A DNA stretch of 11,052 bases from Castellaniella sp044508625 (GTDB lineage: Bacteria > Pseudomonadota > Gammaproteobacteria > Burkholderiales > Burkholderiaceae_B): positions 1 to 11,052 of the forward strand of contig JBIQHJ010000080.1 in NCBI GenBank assembly GCA_044508625.1. Direction: 5' to 3'. Positions within the stretch are counted from its first letter, which is position 1. Each line of letters starts with the position of its first letter. The notes under the pieces are model-generated. The model was not told the origin of the DNA. It made no database searches and saw nothing but the letters and a program-made list of their open reading frames with translations. This document shows positions 7,228-11,052 of this stretch, one piece after another. Made by a program: the position numbers and the translations under genes.

Positions 7228-7325
7228 GCCGCCGGGCCGTCCCAAGGCAAAAACGCCCCCTTGGGGGGCAGCAAGCCGAAGGCGCAGCGTGGGGGCATTT
7301 TTTGCCGCCGGGCCGCCCCAAGGCA
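7222..7325. repeat. 28-base direct repeat flanking a GC-rich hairpin segment
   Basis: Positions 7222-7249 and 7298-7325 are copies of one 28-base sequence (TTTTTTGCCGCCGGGCCG, then T or C, then CCCAAGGCA), differing only at 7240/7316, with a 76-base period. The segment between holds GCCCCC (7255-7260), which can pair either with GGGGGC at 7264-7269 or with GGGGGC at 7291-7296. The first copy begins inside the terminator T-run. From memory, GC-rich intergenic elements of this appearance recur in Burkholderiales genomes; that cannot be checked here. Confidence 0.7.
7249..7303. terminator. Possible second, bidirectional terminator hairpin
   Basis: AAAAA (7249-7253) and GCCCCC (7255-7260) are mirrored by GGGGGC (7291-7296) and TTTTTT (7298-7303), with a single A-C mismatch between the blocks. 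Either strand therefore presents a GC stem followed by a U-run. It lies between convergent transcription from rpmBG (plus) and the TetR gene (minus), where a two-way terminator would make sense. The alternative short hairpin 7255-7269 competes with this fold. Confidence 0.45.
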
Positions 7326-7327
7326 TG

Positions 7328-7503
7328 TTGAAGTCCAACGGCAAGATCAAGCGGCCTGTGCGACCTGGTCTCACAGGCCGCCCGGCATCATTTCATGCTG
7401 CCTATCTCGCGGTCGGAGTCTCGGCCTGCCCATGCCGCGGGATGCACGCCTGCTCAGGATCGCGCTGGCAGCGTGTCCTGGGAGATCGGGCGGCAGCGGA
7501 GCC
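7328..7503. other. Gene-free junction segment between rpmG repeats and tetR-like gene
   Basis: No reading frame in this 176-base stretch has credible coding character or an identifiable product on either strand. It contains a perfect 10-base inverted repeat, GCGGCCTGTG (7351-7360) and CACAGGCCGC (7372-7381), with an 11-base loop and no following T-run. It marks the left edge of the accessory-looking TetR/dehydrogenase module; no target-site duplication shared with the right edge (about 9272-9371) was found by eye. Confidence 0.5.
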
Positions 7504-8091
7504 TCAATGTGCCGTGGGCCACGTGGAAAGCGCCTGCTCGGCAACGGCCTCCAGCATTTCGCGACTGAAGCCGGCCTTGGCCTGGACGGCCATCCCGTGG
7601 AGCACTGCGCACACATAGGCGGCCAGCACCGCGCAATTGGCTGTTTCCGGCAGATCTCCTTCCTGCCTTGCCCGTTCGAGGCGCTCGCGCAGCAAGGCCT
7701 CCCCTCGCGCACGCGCTTCGACCACGGTGCGCCGGACGGGTTCGGTCTCGTCCGAACCCACCAAAGCACCGTGAACCCCGAGGCACCCCGTGCGATCCGG
7801 GTAGCGTGTGTTCAGTTCGATCGCGCCGCGTAGGATGTACGCGGCCACCTCCCGTGAAGTCGGCTGCTCCATCCCGGCCGGAAAGAAATCCAGATAGCGA
7901 TCGTAGTAGCGCTCAAGCGCCCGGCGGAAAAGCGCCTCCTTGTTGCCGAACGCGGAATAGAGGGCGGGCCTTTCCACGCCGGTCGCTTCCGTCAGATCGG
8001 CGTAGGAGGCACCCTCGTACCCCTTGCGCCAGAAGACGCACACGGCGGCGTCGAGCGCTTCATCCACATCAAATTCTCGATGGCGTCCCAT
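7504..8091 (-). CDS. TetR/AcrR-family transcriptional regulator
   Basis: 195 residues, normal for the family. The N-terminal DNA-binding domain is clear: FDVDEALDAAVCVFWRKGYE (7-26) followed by a helix-turn-helix at about 28-50 (YADLTEATGVERPALYSAFG) and the usual NKEALFRRALERYY. The pattern MGRHREFDVDEALDAA...FWRKGYEG is that of the common proteobacterial subgroup whose C-terminal ligand domain contains a GCLGVHGAL-like segment (102-110), present here. Such proteins usually repress a neighbouring enzyme or efflux gene and release DNA on binding a small hydrophobic ligand. The ATG at 8091 has only a weak ribosome binding site (GGGG about 9 bases upstream). It is divergent from the dehydrogenase gene, with a candidate operator in the shared region, so control of that gene and itself is likely but inferred. 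Confidence 0.92.
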   Translation of the reverse strand: MGRHREFDVDEALDAAVCVFWRKGYEGASYADLTEATGVERPALYSAFGNKEALFRRALERYYDRYLDFFPAGMEQPTSREVAAYILRGAIELNTRYPDRTGCLGVHGALVGSDETEPVRRTVVEARARGEALLRERLERARQEGDLPETANCAVLAAYVCAVLHGMAVQAKAGFSREMLEAVAEQALSTWPTAH

Positions 8092-8138
8092 CAGATCAAC
8101 CCCGTCTCGTGCACCGCAATGGTCATTGAGGAAATCGC

Positions 8139-8167
8139 TTGATGATTATCATACCGCTCGTTATAGT
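8139..8167 (+). promoter_or_regulatory. Candidate promoter of the dehydrogenase gene
   Basis: TTGATG (8139-8144) and TATAGT (8162-8167) are separated by an optimal 17 bases; the -10 matches five of six consensus positions and the -35 four of six. Transcription would start near 8174, leaving a leader of about 129 bases before the annotated ATG at 8303. The surrounding rows 8101-8220 hold 58 G+C of 120 bases by hand count, far below neighbouring genes. Confidence 0.5.
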
Positions 8168-8172
8168 AACGA
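8158..8172. promoter_or_regulatory. Candidate TetR operator palindrome
   Basis: TCGTTATAGTAACGA is a perfect palindrome of two 6-base arms around a 3-base centre, and it completely covers the candidate -10 box at 8162-8167. A second shorter perfect palindrome, ATGATTATCAT (8142-8152), lies just upstream in the promoter spacer and -35 region. Size, symmetry and position between the divergent genes are as expected for a TetR-family operator. Binding is inferred. Confidence 0.5.
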
Positions 8173-8177
8173 TCATT

Positions 8178-8306
8178 ATGTTATTTTTACCGCCATCGCG
8201 GAAACGCTTGCGGCGGAAGGGGGCCGACCTAACCCAGGGCGAATTGTTTGCCGCAAGTACCAACGCAAGAAATTCACGACTTCACACACGCAAGGAAAAG
8301 AAATGA
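8178..8306 (+). CDS. Possible short leader reading frame overlapping the SDR start
   Basis: A 42-codon frame begins with ATG at 8178 and ends with TGA at 8304-8306, overlapping the dehydrogenase ATG (8303) in an ATGA arrangement typical of translationally coupled genes. The predicted peptide begins MLFLPPSRKRLRRKGADL and is rich in Arg and Lys. There is no ribosome binding site, and the candidate transcription start (about 8174) would make it essentially leaderless. I do not recognise the peptide. It may be chance in a long leader, so confidence is low. Confidence 0.2.
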   Translation: MLFLPPSRKRLRRKGADLTQGELFAASTNARNSRLHTRKEKK

Positions 8307-9271
8307 GCAAGCGCTTTGGTTCAAAATCGACTGCCGACGAGGTGCTCTCGGGCGTCGATCTCAAGGGAAAAAGATTTCTCGTCACGGGTGCATCATCGGG
8401 CATTGGTCTGGAAACCGCTCGCTCACTCGTTTCTCACGGGGCCAACGTCGTCGGCGCCGTGAGGAACCTCGCCAAAGCCGAGGGGGCCGTTGCACCGGTT
8501 CGTGCCGCTGCGTCGCAAGGCGGTGGAAGCCTGGAGCTGATCGAACTCGATCTTGCTTCCTTGAAGATCGTTCGCGCCTGCGCGGACAGGCTGCTGGCGG
8601 ATGGTCGAAGGTTCGACGCGATCATTGCCAACGCGGGTGTCATGGCGACCCCATTTGGCCGGACAGTCGATGGTTATGAGACCCAGTTCGGAACCAACCA
8701 TCTTGGTCATTTCGCCCTGGTCAATCGCATCGAGCCGCTGCTCGTCGACAATGGCCGCCTGGCAGTGCTGTCGTCCCAGGCGCACCGCGTCGCGGATGTT
8801 GATCTGGACGATCCGAACTTCGAGCGACGAGCATACGATCCGTTCCTTGCCTATGGCCGGTCGAAGACAGCCAACGCGCTCTTTGCAGTGGAGTTTGACC
8901 GACGGCATCGCGATCGCGGCATCCGCGCTGCGTCGGTGATGCCCGGGAACAGCCTCACCGATCTAGCGCGCCATTTTGCACAGGAAGACTTGCGGGGTCT
9001 TTTCGAGACTGTCGGCAAGGCGCGAGCCGAAGCAGGCCTTCCACCTGCGGAATTGAAGGAGATCCCGCAGGCGGCCGCAACGCCGGTTTGGGCCGCAGTC
9101 GTGGCGGACACAGACGAAATCGGAGGGCGCTATCTCGAAGATTGCGCAGTCGCGCCGATCAACGACACCCCCAACCCGTTTGCCGATGGCGCAAGGCTGT
9201 ATGCGCTCGATGCCGGCAAGGCCAGGCAGCTTTGGGCAAAAAGCGATGAGTTGATCGACGCTGCGTCTTGA
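8303..9271 (+). CDS. SDR-family NAD(P)-dependent oxidoreductase
   Basis: 322 residues from the ATG at 8303, chosen for AAGGAAAAG just upstream and for the normal distance to the cofactor motif; an upstream extension of the frame to 8024 runs through the divergent promoter and is rejected. Rossmann motif TGASSGIG (28-35), Asp83 in ELDLAS, NAG (110-112), Asn132 in TNHLGHF, Ser157/Ser158 and YGRSK with Tyr184 and Lys188 give the complete SDR catalytic set. The Ser-to-Tyr interval is about 26 residues, about twice the classical spacing, as in the retinol-dehydrogenase-like/WWOX-like SDR subgroup. The usual PG motif after the active site is MPGNSLTDL (213-221). Substrate unknown, probably an alcohol, ketone or aldehyde. 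Base composition is visibly less GC-rich than flanking housekeeping genes, suggesting acquisition with the TetR gene. Confidence 0.9.
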   Translation: MSKRFGSKSTADEVLSGVDLKGKRFLVTGASSGIGLETARSLVSHGANVVGAVRNLAKAEGAVAPVRAAASQGGGSLELIELDLASLKIVRACADRLLADGRRFDAIIANAGVMATPFGRTVDGYETQFGTNHLGHFALVNRIEPLLVDNGRLAVLSSQAHRVADVDLDDPNFERRAYDPFLAYGRSKTANALFAVEFDRRHRDRGIRAASVMPGNSLTDLARHFAQEDLRGLFETVGKARAEAGLPPAELKEIPQAAATPVWAAVVADTDEIGGRYLEDCAVAPINDTPNPFADGARLYALDAGKARQLWAKSDELIDAAS

Positions 9272-9273
9272 GT

Positions 9274-9435
9274 GTGCCTTTCACCGAGGATACGCGCGAG
9301 ATGTTCGATATCGGCACGGCGTCGTGGTTCGCCAGCGCACGCCGCGCGACGACGGGTTGGCAAGCGGAGGTTCAGACCGGCAGCGCCCGGCGCAGCGTGT
9401 CGGCGAGTTCCTCGGCCGAGAACTTGGCGACGTAG
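9274..9435 (+). other. Short unassigned frame at the right edge of the TetR/SDR module
   Basis: From GTG 9274 a 53-codon frame reads MPFTEDTREMFDIGTASWFA and continues to a stop at 9433-9435, its last 60 or so bases being antisense to the 3' end of cheV. The first 30 residues have a protein-like composition, unlike the antisense part. It could be the broken start of another gene carried with the module, cut where ancestral sequence resumes near 9350-9371, or simply chance. No product was recognised and no good ribosome binding site is present. Confidence 0.2.
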
Positions 9436-10334
9436 CCGTCGGCGCCCACGCTGCGCACGTGCTCCTCGTTGGCGAAACCCGAAAGGGACGAGTGGATGAT
9501 CACCGGCAGCGCCTTCAGGCGCGGATCCTGCTTGATGTTGCGCGTCAACGTGAAGCCGTCCATCTCGGGCATCTCGAGGTCGGTCAGCACCAGGCCGACC
9601 CGGCTGCGGATGGGCCGGCCCTCGGCCTCGCAGGCCTCGCGCAGTTGCCCGAGGCGGTCCCAGGCCTCCTTGCCCGTCTTGACCATCTCGAACGGCGCGT
9701 CCATCGCCTGCAGGGCCTTTTCCAGCATCGAGCGGGCGACGAAGGAATCGTCGGCCACCAGGATGACGGCGCCCGGCTCCAGGTCGAGGCCTCCCGGGCC
9801 GATCTTCCGCTCGTCGATCGCCTGCTCGACGTCCCGCGGCGAGATCATCTGCAGGATGGCCTCGACGTCCAGCACCTGGGCCAGTTGCGCGTCGTCGCCC
9901 TCTCCCATCCGGGCGATGCTGGTGATGAGGCCCTTGCCGGTGCCGCTGGCCTCGGCGGAGACGACCTGGTTCCAGTCCAGGCGGACGATGTCCTCGACCA
10001 CGTCGACCATGAAGGCCTGGGTGGTGCGGGCGTATTCGGTCACGAGCATGAGCGCCGTGTCCAGGGCGGCCTTGTGGCCCATGATCGCCGGCAGGTCGAA
10101 CACCGGCAGCACCTGGTCCCGCAGGCGCACGACGCCCAGCGAGTGCGGCGGCGTCCCGGCGATGGGCGTGATGGTCGGGGCCGTGACGATCTCGCGGACC
10201 TTGAGCACATTGATCCCGAACAGCTCGGACCGCTGCGACGCTTCATCGGACCCGAGGCGGAACAGCAGCAGCTCGAATTTATTGGATTTCGTGAGGCTGG
10301 TGCGCTCATCGATGTCTTGCTGCAGGGAATGCAT
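9372..10334 (-). CDS. cheV: CheV-type chemotaxis protein (CheW domain plus receiver domain)
   Basis: 320 residues, the normal CheV length. Residues about 18-165 form a CheW-like coupling domain (FELLLFRLG at 20-28, ELFGINVLKVREI at 37-49, VVRLRDQVLPVFDLP at 68-82), which bridges chemoreceptors and the kinase CheA. Residues about 190-318 form a receiver domain with Asp195/Asp196 in VADDS, phospho-acceptor Asp252 in LVLTDLEMPEMDG, Ser282 at the Thr/Ser switch position, and Lys304 in YVAKF; all key residues are intact, so it should be phosphorylated by CheA and serve in adaptation. The ATG at 10334 has GAGGGA about 6 bases upstream; longer in-frame starts up to 10580 enter the leuS promoter region and are rejected. 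No other chemotaxis gene is in the window, so this is an orphan cheV. Confidence 0.95.
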   Translation of the reverse strand: MHSLQQDIDERTSLTKSNKFELLLFRLGSDEASQRSELFGINVLKVREIVTAPTITPIAGTPPHSLGVVRLRDQVLPVFDLPAIMGHKAALDTALMLVTEYARTTQAFMVDVVEDIVRLDWNQVVSAEASGTGKGLITSIARMGEGDDAQLAQVLDVEAILQMISPRDVEQAIDERKIGPGGLDLEPGAVILVADDSFVARSMLEKALQAMDAPFEMVKTGKEAWDRLGQLREACEAEGRPIRSRVGLVLTDLEMPEMDGFTLTRNIKQDPRLKALPVIIHSSLSGFANEEHVRSVGADGYVAKFSAEELADTLRRALPV

Positions 10335-10378
10335 GGGGGTCCCTCGCTCAAAAGCGCCGGATGGCGGGTGAAGGGCGA

Positions 10379-10408
10379 ATTCTAGTGTCCCGCCCCATGC
10401 ATGCGCAA
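10379..10408 (-). promoter_or_regulatory. Candidate cheV promoter
   Basis: On the minus strand TTGCGC (10408-10403) and TAGAAT (10384-10379) are separated by 18 bases, the same arrangement as the rpmBG promoter candidate. A start near 10372 would give a leader of about 38 bases. No flagellar sigma-28-like sequence was seen, so the gene may be expressed independently of the late flagellar class. This is a motif match only. Confidence 0.35.
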
Positions 10409-10528
10409 CCATGGGGGGATCGATGGATTTCCCGCATGGAACGGCGCCGGCGCACGCCGCGGCGCCCGGCCCCGGCCGCGACCCCGGCAGGATGGCTCCG
10501 GCGCCGGCCCCAGCGGGATGGGGCACGG

Positions 10529-10534
10529 TACAAT
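10529..10534 (+). promoter_or_regulatory. Possible -10 box of leuS
   Basis: TACAAT in GGTACAATGACGG lies 45 bases before the leuS ATG and matches five of six -10 consensus bases, standing out in an extremely GC-rich stretch. No acceptable -35 lies 16-18 bases upstream. The rest of the 10335-10578 gap is GC-rich with small inverted repeats (for example GGCGCCG 10443-10449 with CGGCGCC 10460-10466) and shows no T-box-like element or gene. Confidence 0.3.
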
Positions 10535-10578
10535 GACGGGTTGCTTGACTCCAACCCCTCCACGACCCGAACCGATCC

Positions 10579-11052
10579 ATGCAGGAACGCTACATCCCGA
10601 CCCAAGTCGAAACCGACGCGCAAGAGCACTGGCGCGCGGGCGACGCCTACCGCGTCACCGAGGACGCCCGCGACGCCCGGGGCACGCCCAAGCCCAAGTT
10701 CTACGCCTGCTCGATGCTGCCCTACCCCAGCGGCAAGCTGCACATGGGCCACGTGCGCAACTACACCATCAACGACATGATGGCCCGGCAGTTGCGCATG
10801 CGCGGATACAACGTGCTGATGCCCATGGGCTGGGACGCGTTCGGAATGCCGGCCGAGAACGCCGCGATGAAGTCGCGCGTCCCCCCCGCCAAGTGGACCT
10901 ACGACAACATCGCCTACATGAAAAAGCAGATGCAGGCGATGGGGCTGGCGATCGACTGGTCGCGCGAGATGTGCGCCTGCGACCCGAAATACTACAAGTG
11001 GAACCAGTGGCTGTTCCTCAAGATGCTGGAAAAGGGCATCGCCTACCGCAAG
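10579..11052 (+). CDS. leuS: Leucyl-tRNA synthetase, N-terminal part
   Basis: Runs off the window after 158 codons; the full bacterial enzyme is about 860-880 residues. It charges tRNA-Leu with leucine in the cytoplasm. MQERYIPTQVETDAQEHW is a typical start, and the class I active-site region is clear: FYACSMLPYPSGKLHMGH (41-58), with the HIGH signature as HMGH (55-58), then RNYTINDMMAR, GYNVLMPMGWDAFGMPAENAA and the NIAYMKKQMQAMGLAIDWSR stretch (110-129). The ATG at 10579 has no strong ribosome binding site but fits the family N-terminus exactly. The KMSKS loop and editing domain lie beyond the window. Divergent from cheV across a 244-base gap. Confidence 0.97.
   Translation, partial: MQERYIPTQVETDAQEHWRAGDAYRVTEDARDARGTPKPKFYACSMLPYPSGKLHMGHVRNYTINDMMARQLRMRGYNVLMPMGWDAFGMPAENAAMKSRVPPAKWTYDNIAYMKKQMQAMGLAIDWSREMCACDPKYYKWNQWLFLKMLEKGIAYRK

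Noticed and set aside
5416..8172. Shared TATAGTA cores at 5418-5424 and 8162-8168 as one regulator's sites
   Set aside because: The flanking arms differ (GCTA/TAGC against TCGTTA/TAACGA), and the common part is just a good -10 box, so a shared operator is not supported.
8024..8302. N-terminal extension of the SDR frame
   Set aside because: It crosses the TetR start and the divergent promoter; the SDR family N-terminus and a ribosome binding site agree on the ATG at 8303.
9469..10371. Plus-strand open frame of 300 codons opposite cheV
   Set aside because: Ser/Arg-rich antisense shadow; the minus strand carries every receiver and CheW motif.
1..11052. CRISPR array, tRNA, rRNA, riboswitch or insertion sequence
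   Set aside because: No regularly spaced repeat series, cloverleaf, rRNA core sequence, recognisable riboswitch core or transposase was found by reading; the only repeats are the 28-mer pair after rpmG and short dyads.

Overview
This window looks like a chromosomal stretch of a high-GC betaproteobacterium, probably order Burkholderiales and plausibly Alcaligenaceae (the Bordetella/Achromobacter side). That placement is an inference from strongly GC-biased third codon positions, the X-W-V order of the osmoprotectant ABC operon, the 78-residue L28 and zinc-less 55-residue L33 pair, and general protein character. No rRNA, tRNA, CRISPR array or insertion sequence was recognised.

Layout. Positions 1-657 hold the 3' part of a MATE-family efflux pump on the plus strand. 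It converges, with a gap of only 5 bases, on a minus-strand operon (3812 to 663) encoding a ProX-type binding protein, a ProW-type permease and a ProV-type ATPase: a glycine betaine/proline betaine importer. A 297-base gap holds a perfect 18-base inverted repeat and a likely terminator for the next gene, cfa (minus strand, 5384 to 4110), a cyclopropane fatty acid synthase with a non-ATG start. A 69-base divergent promoter region separates cfa from a Bcr/CflA-type drug exporter (5454-6659). The exporter is followed by rpmB and rpmG (6727-7150), which end in a textbook terminator and a small GC-rich repeat/hairpin block (7198-7325).

From about 7328 to 9371 the character changes. A TetR regulator (minus) and a short-chain dehydrogenase (plus) are divergently arranged around an AT-richer region that contains a perfect 15-base palindrome lying on a plausible promoter. 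This is the one accessory-looking part of the window and is best read as a small acquired regulator/enzyme module. Beyond it come cheV (minus, 10334 to 9372), a CheW-receiver fusion chemotaxis protein, and the 5' part of leuS (plus, from 10579).

How the parts relate. The importer and the cyclopropane fatty acid synthase both fit osmotic and membrane stress defence, and the two exporters are general efflux. rpmBG and leuS are housekeeping translation genes. The TetR/dehydrogenase pair looks like a self-contained inducible unit with unknown substrate. I did not find a convincing undescribed multi-gene system; the most useful leads are the TetR/SDR module with its candidate operator, the short reading frame overlapping the dehydrogenase start, and the repeat block after rpmG.
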